The position numbers and the translations under genes are program-made. From DASRDS01 sp035569435 (lineage in GTDB: Bacteria > Gemmatimonadota > Gemmatimonadetes > Gemmatimonadales > Gemmatimonadaceae), in assembly GCA_035569435.1 (NCBI GenBank), contig DATMNB010000302.1, positions 1-25,877 of the forward strand: DNA of 25,877 bases, written 5' to 3'. Under the pieces are notes generated by a model. It ran no database searches, was not told the DNA's origin, and was given only the letters and a program-made list of their open reading frames with translations. This document shows, piece after piece, positions 14,791-21,823 of the stretch. The stretch's first letter is position 1. Every line of letters begins with the position of its first letter.

Positions 14791-17069
14791 TGCGTTACGG
14801 TTGGCTGGCGGCCGCGTTGGCGATCCTTGCCGCGCGGCCCGCCGGCGCGCAGGTCAATGCCCGAACTGACGCCCCCGTAGATGCCAGGGTCGACTCGATC
14901 CTTCGGCTGATGACGCTGGAGGAGAAGGTCGGGCAGATGACGCAGTTGACGATCCAGGCGGTGGCGCGCACCCATGGCACGGCCACCGTCGACCAGGAGC
15001 TCGATTCGGCGAAGCTGGAGGACGTGCTGGTGCGTCACCAGCTCGGGTCGATGCTCAACGTCTACGATGTGGCGATCACGCCGCGGCAGTGGCGAGACGT
15101 CATCGGGGCCGTGCAGCGGTTCGCGGGACGGACGCGGCTGCGCATCCCGGTGATCTACGGGATCGACGCCGTGCACGGCGACCATTATATGCGCGGCGCC
15201 ACGGTGTTCCCCCAGAACATCGCCATGGCGGCGACGTGGGACCCGTGGCTCGTGCGTCGCGAGCATCAGATCACGGCCTACGAGACCCGCGCCAGTGGCA
15301 TCCCGTGGAATTTCGCCCCGGTGCTCGATCTGGGGCGCCAGCCACTCTGGTCGCGGTTTTTCGAGACGTATGGAGAAGACGTCCATCTCGCCACGGTCAT
15401 GGGGACGGCGGCCATCCTGGGTGAGCAGCGGGACCCACGGCCGAGTCTCGACTCGCTGCTCCCGGCGGGACGCCGGCGGAGCACGCTGCCCCACAGTCCC
15501 CCGGTCTTTGTCGCCGCGACCGGCAAGCACTTTCTTGGCTACAGCATGCCGCTCAGCGGCACCGACCGGACGGTCGCCTGGATTCCGGACCGCATGCTCC
15601 GCGAGTACTATCTGCCGACGTTCGCCACGGCGATCGACTCCGGGCTGCGCACGGTCATGATCAATTCCAGTGACGTGAACGGCGTGCCGGTGCACGCCAG
15701 TCACGAGATCCTGACCGACCTGCTCCGCGGCGAGCTGCACTTTACCGGCGTTGCCGTCAGTGATTGGGCGGACATCATCCGGCTGCACACGGTGCACCAC
15801 GTCGCGGCGACGGACACGGACGCCGTCCGCATGGCCGTCATGGCCGGCATCGACATGAGCATGGTCCCACAGGATCTGTCGTTCTACGACGACCTGGTGG
15901 CGCTGGTGCGGCAGGGCAAGGTGCCACAGTCGCGGATCGACGAATCCGTGAGACGCATTCTCAGGCTCAAGTTCGAGTTGGGGCTGTTTGACAACGCCGC
16001 GCCCGACACGGCGATGCTGGCGAACACGGGCGCGCCGGCATTTCAGGCGGTGAGTCGGACGGCCGCCGAGGAAGCGGTGACGCTGCTCAAGAACGACCGG
16101 GGGCTCCTGCCATTGGCCAAGACGGCGAAGGTGGTGGTGACCGGTCCGGGCGCGGCCTCGCTGGTGATGCAATACGGGTCCTGGTCGTTCACGTGGCAGG
16201 GGACGGACTCGGCGATGTACCCGCACGACGTGCACACGCTGCTCGATGCCATCCGGAGTCGCGCCAAGAACGTGACGTACGCGTCGGACAGCGCGGCGGC
16301 CGTCGAGGCGGCACGGCACGCGGACGTGGCGATCGTGTGTCTCGCCGAGTCGCCATCGGTTGAGAAGGTGGGCGATATCGATGATCTGATGTTCTCGGAG
16401 GCGCAGCTGCGGCTGGCGCGGGCCATCGAGGCCACGGGGACGCCGGTCGTGCTGACGTTGTTCCACGGCCGGCCGCGGATCGTGCGGGCCGCGGTCGATA
16501 GCGCGCGAGCCGTCGTGACGGCGTACCAGCTGGGACCATTTGCCGGCGAGGCGCTGGCCGGCGTGCTCTTTGGGGACGTCAACCCGAGTGGCAAGCTGCC
16601 GTTCACGTGGCCGCGCACGACGGGCAAGGTCGTGCCGTACGATCACGCGTTGAGCAGCGAGGTGCAGGCCAACGACTCGCTCGGCGCGTATCGGCCGGAA
16701 TGGCCGTTCGGGTACGGTCTGTCGTACACGACGTTTGGCTACAGTGACCTGACGCTCGCGCGGAGCCAAGTCGGCCGAAGCGACACGATTGGCGTGACGG
16801 TGACGGTCGTCAACACGGGGAAGCGTCTGGGGACGGAGGTCGTGCAACTCTATGTGCGTCAGCTCTACGCATCGGTCGCGCCGCCAGTGAAACGATTACG
16901 GGCGTTCGAGCGGGTGACGCTCGCGCCTGGCGAGCGGCGCACGGTGTTGTTCAAGGTGCCGGTGCACGATCTGGCATTCGTGGGGCGTGACGACCGGTGG
17001 GTCGTGGAGCCCGGGGCGTTCGACGTCATCGTTGGTGGACTCACGGATCGACTCACCGTCGTGCAATGA
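14790..17069 (+). CDS. Exported GH3 beta-glucosidase
   Basis: From ATG 14790 (TGATG overlap with SusD) the product has 759 residues with a signal peptide MRYGWLAAALAILAARPAGAQ; ATG 14784 is an equally possible start two residues earlier. The GH3 N-terminal barrel shows MTLEEKVGQMTQL, YGIDAVHGDHY, KHFLGY and the catalytic nucleophile Asp in VAVSDWAD (about residue 325). The C-terminal sandwich carries AESPSVEKVGD, where the acid/base Glu is expected (about 525), then WPFGYGLSYTTF and a fibronectin type III-like end. It removes glucose from the non-reducing ends of beta-glucosides. With no lipobox it should be periplasmic, acting on oligosaccharides brought in by SusCD. The precise linkage (1,6, 1,3 or 1,4) is undetermined. 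Confidence 0.94.
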   Translation: MRYGWLAAALAILAARPAGAQVNARTDAPVDARVDSILRLMTLEEKVGQMTQLTIQAVARTHGTATVDQELDSAKLEDVLVRHQLGSMLNVYDVAITPRQWRDVIGAVQRFAGRTRLRIPVIYGIDAVHGDHYMRGATVFPQNIAMAATWDPWLVRREHQITAYETRASGIPWNFAPVLDLGRQPLWSRFFETYGEDVHLATVMGTAAILGEQRDPRPSLDSLLPAGRRRSTLPHSPPVFVAATGKHFLGYSMPLSGTDRTVAWIPDRMLREYYLPTFATAIDSGLRTVMINSSDVNGVPVHASHEILTDLLRGELHFTGVAVSDWADIIRLHTVHHVAATDTDAVRMAVMAGIDMSMVPQDLSFYDDLVALVRQGKVPQSRIDESVRRILRLKFELGLFDNAAPDTAMLANTGAPAFQAVSRTAAEEAVTLLKNDRGLLPLAKTAKVVVTGPGAASLVMQYGSWSFTWQGTDSAMYPHDVHTLLDAIRSRAKNVTYASDSAAAVEAARHADVAIVCLAESPSVEKVGDIDDLMFSEAQLRLARAIEATGTPVVLTLFHGRPRIVRAAVDSARAVVTAYQLGPFAGEALAGVLFGDVNPSGKLPFTWPRTTGKVVPYDHALSSEVQANDSLGAYRPEWPFGYGLSYTTFGYSDLTLARSQVGRSDTIGVTVTVVNTGKRLGTEVVQLYVRQLYASVAPPVKRLRAFERVTLAPGERRTVLFKVPVHDLAFVGRDDRWVVEPGAFDVIVGGLTDRLTVVQ

Positions 17070-18481
17070 CCAAAATCGTGGTGCTTAGTACGGCGCTTGG
17101 CGCGGCGCTTGTCGTGACCGCGTGTGGGAGCAGCCCCACGCTGGCCACCGCGGGTGGTGCTGGCGGTGTACGCGTCCAGACGTGGGTGACGACGGCGGAT
17201 CATGCCAAGACGCTGAGTCACGAGCCGGACGTGCAGTTGGCGACCACGGGTCAGGCGAGCGTGCCGGAGATCGATGTCGACGCCGACACGACGTACCAGC
17301 ATATGATCGGATTTGGCGCCGCGATGACCGACGCGTCGGCGTATCTGATCGAGCGGTCGATGTCGCCGAGCCAGCGGGACGCGTTACTGCAGGATCTCTT
17401 TGGGCGGAACCCCGGGATTGGGCTCAGCTTTCTCCGCGTGCCGTTTGGCGCCTCCGATTTCTCGCTGAGTGATTACAGCTACGACGACACGCCGCCCATC
17501 ACGAACTTTTCCATCGCGGCCGATAGCGCGAACAAGCTGCCGGCGCTGCGCGAGGCGCTGGCGATCAACCCGCAGCTGTTCATCATGGCCAACCCGTGGA
17601 GTCCGCCGGGGTGGATGAAGACGAGCGGGAGTCTGATTGGCGGGACGCTGCAGCCCAGTGCGTACAGCGCGTTTGCCGATTATCTGGGGCGCGCGGTGGA
17701 GGCCTACGACTCGGCCGGCGTGCATATCGGGGCGATCTCGGTGCAGAACGAGCCGCACTACGAGCCCAAGGATTATCCGGGGATGCTGCTCGAGGCCCCG
17801 GCGCGGGCGGTGGTGATCGGGCAGTACGTGGGCCCACGGCTCAAGAACGAGGCCCAGATCTGGGACTGGGATCACAACTGGGACCTGCCCGCGTCGCCGC
17901 TGGGTGTGCTGGGAGACGCGACGGCGAACGGGTACGTGCAGGGCGTGGCGTGGCACTGCTACGCCGGCGATGTGTCAGCCCAGACGCAGGTCCACAGCGC
18001 GTATCCCGGCAAGGACGTGTACTTCACGGAGTGTTCGGGCGGGACGTGGACGGGCGACTATGCCGCCAACCTGCGGTGGTTCGTTGGCACGATGATCATC
18101 GGGACGACGCGCAATTGGGCGCGGACGGTGGCCCTGTGGAACCTGGCGCTCGACCCGCACAACGGTCCCCACACGGGAGGCTGCACGGATTGTCGTGGCG
18201 TGGTGACGATCGACTCGACAGGCGCGGTGACGCGCAACGTGGAGTATGTGGCGTTGGCGCACGCCAGCATGTTTGTGCGGCCGGGCGCGGTGCGCATCGC
18301 GTCGACGTCGGGTGTCGATTCGCTGGCGAGTGTGGCCTTTCGGAATGCCGATGACCACTCCACGGTGGTCATCGTGTTCAACGGCGCGCACACGACGCAG
18401 ACGTTCGCGGTGCGGTCCAAGACCCAAGGATTTCAGTACACGCTCCCGGCGGCGTCGGTCGCGACGTTCATATGGCAGTGA
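17066..18481 (+). CDS. GH30 glucanase/glucosylceramidase-like lipoprotein
   Basis: From ATG 17066, which overlaps the GH3 stop as ATGA, the product has 471 residues. It begins MTKIVVLSTALG with lipobox VVTAC (Cys20), so it is membrane-anchored and possibly on the surface. The GH30 (clan A) barrel contains YQHMIGFGAAMTDASAYL, FLRVPFGASDFS and NPWSPPGWMKTSG. The acid/base Glu229 lies in ISVQNEPHYEP and the nucleophile Glu322 in VYFTECSGGTW. A beta-sandwich follows to residue 471. GH30 includes glucosylceramidases and endo-beta-1,6-glucanases; in a SusCD locus with GH3 an endo-beta-1,6-glucanase is the better guess. An upstream in-frame start at 16997 lies inside the GH3 gene and lacks a signal peptide, so it was rejected. 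Confidence 0.93.
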   Translation: MTKIVVLSTALGAALVVTACGSSPTLATAGGAGGVRVQTWVTTADHAKTLSHEPDVQLATTGQASVPEIDVDADTTYQHMIGFGAAMTDASAYLIERSMSPSQRDALLQDLFGRNPGIGLSFLRVPFGASDFSLSDYSYDDTPPITNFSIAADSANKLPALREALAINPQLFIMANPWSPPGWMKTSGSLIGGTLQPSAYSAFADYLGRAVEAYDSAGVHIGAISVQNEPHYEPKDYPGMLLEAPARAVVIGQYVGPRLKNEAQIWDWDHNWDLPASPLGVLGDATANGYVQGVAWHCYAGDVSAQTQVHSAYPGKDVYFTECSGGTWTGDYAANLRWFVGTMIIGTTRNWARTVALWNLALDPHNGPHTGGCTDCRGVVTIDSTGAVTRNVEYVALAHASMFVRPGAVRIASTSGVDSLASVAFRNADDHSTVVIVFNGAHTTQTFAVRSKTQGFQYTLPAASVATFIWQ

Positions 18482-20154
18482 CGGCGCACGCGGTGCAGTT
18501 GGCGCCGATCGACTACGCGGTGATGGTTGTCTACTTCATCGCGGTCCTTGGTGTCGGGTGGCTGCTCCGGCGCGCGATGCGGACGAGCACCGACTTCTTT
18601 CTGTCGGGCCGGTCGCTCCCGCCATGGGTGACGGGGCTCGCCTTCATCTCGGCCAACCTCGGCGCGCAGGAAGTCATCGGCATGGGCGCGTCGGGCGCCA
18701 AATACGGCATCGCGACGAGCCATTTCTATTGGATTGGCGCCATTCCGGCCATGGTGTTCGTCGGGCTCTTCATGATGCCGTTTTACTACGGCTCGCGCGC
18801 CCGATCCGTGCCCGAATACCTCAAGCTGCGGTTCGATGAGAAGACGCGGACGCTGAACGCCGCGTCTTTCGCCATCATGACGTTGTTCTCGTCGGGCATC
18901 TCGATGTACGCGATGGGCAAGCTGCTCAATCTGCTGCTCGGGTGGAGCTTCACCGCCAGCGTCCTCGTCTCGGCCGCCATCGTGCTGGCCTACGTGCTGC
19001 TCGGCGGGCTGACGAGCGCGATCTACAACGAGGTGCTCCAGTTCTTCCTGATCGTGTTCGGGTTCGCGCCACTCGTCTGGTTGGGGCTGCGGTCCACGGG
19101 CGGGTGGAGTGGCCTCAAAGCCCGGTTGCCTGACAACTATACGCACGCCTGGCGCTACATGGGGCACGCCTCGCAGAATCCGATCGGCGTCGAGTGGTTC
19201 GGGCTCGTCATGGGGCTCGGGTTCGTGTTGTCGTTTGGGTACTGGTGCACGGATTTCCTCGTCGTGCAACGGGCGATGGCCGCCGACTCGATGACGGCGG
19301 CGCGGCGGACGCCGCTCATTGCTGCCGTGCCCAAGATGCTGTTCCCGTTCCTGGTGATTCTGCCAGGGATGATCGCGCTGGGGCAGGGGATCATCCCCAA
19401 CAAGCTCGATGGCGCCGGACATCTCGTGCCGGACTTTGATCTCGCGACTCCGATGATGCTCGTGCACCTCTTTCCGTCGGGGATGCTCGGCTTGGGGCTC
19501 ACGGCACTGATCGCGTCGTTCATGTCGGGCATGGCAGGGAACGTGACCGCGTTCAATACCGTGTGGACCTACGACCTGTACCAGGGTCACATCCGGCGCG
19601 GTGCGCCCGACGCGCACTACCTGTGGGTCGGGCGGGTGGCGACGGTCGCCGGCATCGCGTTGTCGATCGTCGCGGCCTACGTTGCCGGCGCGTTCAACAA
19701 CATCATGGACCTCTTACAGCTCGTCTTCGCGTTTGTGAATGCGCCGCTCTTCGCGACGTTCGCGCTCGGCATGTTCTGGCGGCGGACGACGGGCGACGGC
19801 GCGTTTGTGGGCCTGTTGTCCGGGACGATCGGCGCCGCGGTGCACCATGGCCTGACGCTTCCCGCGGGCGCGGTGCCGGGGGTCAAGGGCGGCTATCTTG
19901 GGGTCATGCACGTGTTCCCGAGCGAGCTGGCGCAGACGTTCTGGACGGCCATCGTCGCCTGGGTGACGTGCTTTGTCGTGACGATCGTCGTAAGCCTGGT
20001 CACGTCGCCGCGCGATCCGTCGGAGCTGCACGGGCTCGTGTATTCCCTCACGCCGCGCCAGTCGGACGGTAAGCTGCGACTGCTGCAGCGGCCGTGGGTA
20101 TTGGCCGTGGTGGTGCTGGCGTTGACAGTACTGCTCAACCTGGTGTTCGCATGA
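18472..20154 (+). CDS. Sodium:solute symporter family (SSS) transporter
   Basis: A protein of 560 residues with about 13-14 membrane helices. Early segments IDYAVMVVYFIAVLGVGW, STDFFLSGRSLPPWVTGLAFISANLGAQEVIGMGASGAKYG (in pieces) and RSVPEYLKLRFDEKTRTLNA are classic SSS/SGLT marks. The later region with SFMSGMAGNVTAFNTVWTYDLYQ matches the sodium-binding helix TM8 area. Relatives co-transport Na+ with sugars or other small solutes. Here glucose, freed by the GH3 enzyme, is the natural guess. ATG 18472 overlaps the GH30 stop by ten bases; GTG 18478 would give a GTGA overlap and is an alternative start. Its own stop overlaps the next small gene by four bases. Confidence 0.93.
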   Translation: MAVTAHAVQLAPIDYAVMVVYFIAVLGVGWLLRRAMRTSTDFFLSGRSLPPWVTGLAFISANLGAQEVIGMGASGAKYGIATSHFYWIGAIPAMVFVGLFMMPFYYGSRARSVPEYLKLRFDEKTRTLNAASFAIMTLFSSGISMYAMGKLLNLLLGWSFTASVLVSAAIVLAYVLLGGLTSAIYNEVLQFFLIVFGFAPLVWLGLRSTGGWSGLKARLPDNYTHAWRYMGHASQNPIGVEWFGLVMGLGFVLSFGYWCTDFLVVQRAMAADSMTAARRTPLIAAVPKMLFPFLVILPGMIALGQGIIPNKLDGAGHLVPDFDLATPMMLVHLFPSGMLGLGLTALIASFMSGMAGNVTAFNTVWTYDLYQGHIRRGAPDAHYLWVGRVATVAGIALSIVAAYVAGAFNNIMDLLQLVFAFVNAPLFATFALGMFWRRTTGDGAFVGLLSGTIGAAVHHGLTLPAGAVPGVKGGYLGVMHVFPSELAQTFWTAIVAWVTCFVVTIVVSLVTSPRDPSELHGLVYSLTPRQSDGKLRLLQRPWVLAVVVLALTVLLNLVFA

Positions 20155-20360
20155 GGCTCGATGTGCGCCTGCCGATCGGCGCCTTGTTCATCGTGCTCGG
20201 GCTGCTCATCGGCGCCTACGGCGTGGCCACGTCGTCCGACACCGCGCTCTATGCGCGGTCGCTGTCGGTGAACATCAACCTTTGGTGGGGCGGCGTGATG
20301 TGGGTGTTCGGCCTGGTGCTCGGGGCGCTGGGGCTGCGCGGACTTCGCGTGCGACCATAA
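20151..20360 (+). CDS. 69-residue two-helix membrane protein coupled to the symporter
   Basis: Starts in an ATGA overlap with the symporter stop. Sixty-nine residues: MRLDVRLPIGALF, a first membrane helix (about 8-26), a short polar loop (SSDTALYARSLSVNINLW) and a second helix (about 45-62), ending in basic LRVRP. I do not recognise a named family. Several SSS transporters have small membrane partners encoded beside them (the YjcH and YhdT types), so this may be an accessory subunit of the symporter; that is inference. The last 86 bases overlap the convergent HTH-TOBE gene on the other strand. Confidence 0.75.
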   Translation: MRLDVRLPIGALFIVLGLLIGAYGVATSSDTALYARSLSVNINLWWGGVMWVFGLVLGALGLRGLRVRP

Positions 20361-20742
20361 TCTCGGTCGCCTTGATGATCGCCATCGCGTCGGCGCCGTC
20401 CGTGAGGCCCAGCCGGCGCGCCGAGTCGCGCGTGATGACGGCCACGACATCCTGGGGCGTGAGGCGCAAGGTGACCTCGGCCATGAACCCATCGAGGCGA
20501 ATCCCGCGAACGGTGCCCCGCAACTGATTGCGGGCGCTGAGGTCGATCCCCGCCGTCTGCGCAGCGGGCTGGCGTGAGTGGGTGATCTGCTCGCGTGGGA
20601 AGAGCCAGCGGCGCCCGACCCGGACGGTCGGCAGCTTGCCCTGACGCGCCAACAATTGCACGCGCTTGACGTGGAGATGCAGCAGCTCGGCGACTTCCTG
20701 CGCGGTCAGCAGGTCGGCGGTCGGGGCGCGGGGCACGGGCAT
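20275..20742 (-). CDS. HTH (excisionase-type) and TOBE domain transcriptional regulator
   Basis: A protein of 155 residues. An N-terminal winged-helix of MerR/excisionase type spans about 10-58 (LLTAQEVAELLHLHVKRVQLLARQGKLP, VGRRWLFPREQI). A Mop/TOBE domain follows at about 70-133 (SARNQLRGTVRGIRLDGFMAEVTL, VVAVITRDSARRLGLTDGADAMAIIKATEIMVA in pieces). TOBE domains bind molybdate or tungstate and combine with such HTH parts in ModE-like regulators. The tail (PAPRAPGRTPTSRRP) is low-complexity and lies in the overlap with the small membrane protein gene. It diverges from msrA over 70 bases and TATCAT lies seven bases before its ATG. The effector is inferred, since no molybdate transporter is in view. 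Confidence 0.88.
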   Translation of the reverse strand: MPVPRAPTADLLTAQEVAELLHLHVKRVQLLARQGKLPTVRVGRRWLFPREQITHSRQPAAQTAGIDLSARNQLRGTVRGIRLDGFMAEVTLRLTPQDVVAVITRDSARRLGLTDGADAMAIIKATEIMVAREVRAAPAPRAPGRTPTSRRPTKG

Positions 20743-20797
20743 GTCGGGAATGATAATGGGAACCGGCCGCCCCAGTCCTGCATATTACTTAGCAGAC

Positions 20798-20803
20798 AGG
20801 AGG
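20798..20803 (+). promoter_or_regulatory. Strong ribosome binding site of msrA
   Basis: AGGAGG lies nine bases before ATG 20813 and decides that start against longer in-frame upstream codons that lack a signal peptide. It is one of very few strong Shine-Dalgarno sites in the window. Confidence 0.85.
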
Positions 20804-20812
20804 CAGGTTCTT

Positions 20813-21514
20813 ATGATTCGTGCTCTAGCGAAGGTGATTCCGGCCCTGGCAGGCGTCGTCGGTACGGCGATGCTGCTGGGCGCCGTGCGTGATCGTGGCG
20901 ACGTGCGGATGTCGTCGATCCGCGTTCCCGATCCGGTGGTCGATATGCCGTTGGCGCCGCGCGCGGGCCAAGCAAACGCCGTGGTGGCGGGCGGGTGCTT
21001 CTGGGGGCTCCAGGCGGTCTTTCAGCACGTGCGCGGCGTGACGCACGTGACGTCGGGTTACGCGGGTGGGGACGCGAAAACGGCGCACTACGATGAGGTG
21101 AGCAGCGGTACCACGGGGCATGCGGAGTCGGTGCAGATCACCTATGACCCGTCGCAGATCACGTACGGGCAACTCCTCAAGGTGTTCTTCTCGGTCGCCC
21201 ACGACCCGACGCAGGTGGATCGGCAAGGGCCGGACGACGGCACGCAGTATCGGTCGGTGATCTTCTTCAGCTCACCCGATCAGCAGCGCGTGGCCCAGGC
21301 GTACATCGCGCAACTCGATCAGGGCAAGATCTTTCCGCGTCGGATTGCCACCCAGGTGGTCGCGCTCCCGGGGTTTTACGCCGCGGAGGACTACCACCAG
21401 GACTACGCGACCAAGCATCCCAACAGCATGTACATCCTGGTCAACGACCACCCCAAGGTGCTGCTGCTGCAAAGCGAGTGGCCCAAGCTGTACCGCGACC
21501 CGTTACAGCAATAA
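20813..21514 (+). CDS. msrA: Exported peptide methionine sulfoxide reductase A, single-cysteine form
   Basis: A protein of 233 residues that reduces S-methionine sulfoxide in proteins. The N-terminus MIRALAKVIPALAGVVGTAMLLGAV is a signal peptide or anchor, so it should act in the periplasm. The catalytic motif GGCFWG (Cys62) and the following GYAGG, the TGHAESVQI segment and AEDYHQDY are all canonical. The usual C-terminal recycling cysteines are absent: after HQDYATKHPNS comes MYILVNDHP, with no Cys to the end. Cys62 is the only cysteine in the protein. Such one-cysteine MsrA enzymes must be re-reduced by an external thiol partner. The gene stands alone and diverges from the HTH-TOBE regulator. 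Confidence 0.95.
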   Translation: MIRALAKVIPALAGVVGTAMLLGAVRDRGDVRMSSIRVPDPVVDMPLAPRAGQANAVVAGGCFWGLQAVFQHVRGVTHVTSGYAGGDAKTAHYDEVSSGTTGHAESVQITYDPSQITYGQLLKVFFSVAHDPTQVDRQGPDDGTQYRSVIFFSSPDQQRVAQAYIAQLDQGKIFPRRIATQVVALPGFYAAEDYHQDYATKHPNSMYILVNDHPKVLLLQSEWPKLYRDPLQQ

Positions 21515-21544
21515 CTAGAACGCCTGCAGCTAGAACGCGTGCAG
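21515..21544. repeat. 15-base tandem repeat at a stop codon
   Basis: Two head-to-tail copies, CTAGAACGCCTGCAG (21515-21529) and CTAGAACGCGTGCAG (21530-21544), differ at one base. They follow the msrA stop directly. On the minus strand the second copy holds the last codons (Leu-His-Ala-Phe) and TAG stop of the 47-residue membrane protein, and the first copy would repeat Leu-Gln-Ala-Phe and a second TAG. This looks like a recent small duplication. Confidence 0.9.
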
Positions 21545-21673
21545 GATCCACAGGACGATCACGCCAACGATCTTTGCCAGTATCGCTGACACGGCGAGTC
21601 CGATGACGAACACGCCCGTCAGCATGATGAAAGGTGTGAGCGCTTCGAGAGAGTGACGCAGCGACGTACGCAT
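21530..21673 (-). CDS. 47-residue membrane protein
   Basis: An ATG at 21673 with GGGAG six bases upstream (21680-21684 on plus) gives 47 residues: a basic start MRTSLRHSLEALTPF and one long hydrophobic stretch (about 15-46), long enough for one helix or a tight two-helix hairpin, ending ILHAF. A longer in-frame reading back to 21790 would pass through the palindrome region and lacks support. It diverges from the iron permease gene with 150 bases between. I do not recognise a family; a role beside the permease is only inferred from position. Confidence 0.6.
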   Translation of the reverse strand: MRTSLRHSLEALTPFIMLTGVFVIGLAVSAILAKIVGVIVLWILHAF

Positions 21674-21767
21674 GCCGATCTCCCATGGAAGACGTTTGTG
21701 AAATCTGCCCCTCGGCGCGCCGGTCGGGCGCAGGGGATTCCCTGACACGATCTGTACAGTACGCCAT

Positions 21768-21790
21768 ATGCCGACAAGACTTGTCGGCAT
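21768..21790. promoter_or_regulatory. Perfect 23-base palindrome (candidate operator) before the iron permease gene
   Basis: The 11-base arms ATGCCGACAAG and CTTGTCGGCAT are exactly complementary around one central A. It sits 33 bases before the permease start, between two divergent genes, and its right arm overlaps the TTGTCG candidate -35 element. Size and symmetry suit a dimeric repressor, for example an iron- or manganese-sensing DtxR/MntR-type or Fur-type protein. No consensus of those families is matched closely enough for me to name the regulator. Confidence 0.7.
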
Positions 21791-21809
21791 TTGTGCTGGT
21801 ACTTACATT
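21781..21809 (+). promoter_or_regulatory. Candidate promoter of the iron permease gene
   Basis: TTGTCG (21781-21786) and TACATT (21804-21809) are spaced 17 bases apart, each sharing four of six bases with the usual -35 and -10 hexamers. Transcription would begin near 21816, leaving a leader of only about eight bases before ATG 21824. Confidence 0.4.
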
Positions 21810-21823
21810 CGTGCGCAACACCG

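Noticed and set aside
14751..16847. Long open frame of nearly 700 codons on the minus strand
   Set aside because: It lies wholly opposite SusD/GH3 coding sequence, is extremely rich in Arg, His and Pro, and shows no domain; a product of high third-position GC.
16997..17065. Longer N-terminus for the GH30 protein
   Set aside because: It lies inside the GH3 gene and removes the lipoprotein signal from the N-terminus.
18433..19617. Minus-strand open frame of 394 codons
   Set aside because: Antisense to the symporter; highly charged His/Arg/Glu-rich product without a recognisable fold.
20275..20742. Excisionase of a mobile element
   Set aside because: The HTH resembles excisionase folds, but the attached TOBE domain and absence of integrase or attachment repeats indicate a metabolic regulator.
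20666..20812. Longer N-terminus for MsrA
   Set aside because: It would run through the divergent regulator's coding region, and AGGAGG at 20798 clearly selects ATG 20813.
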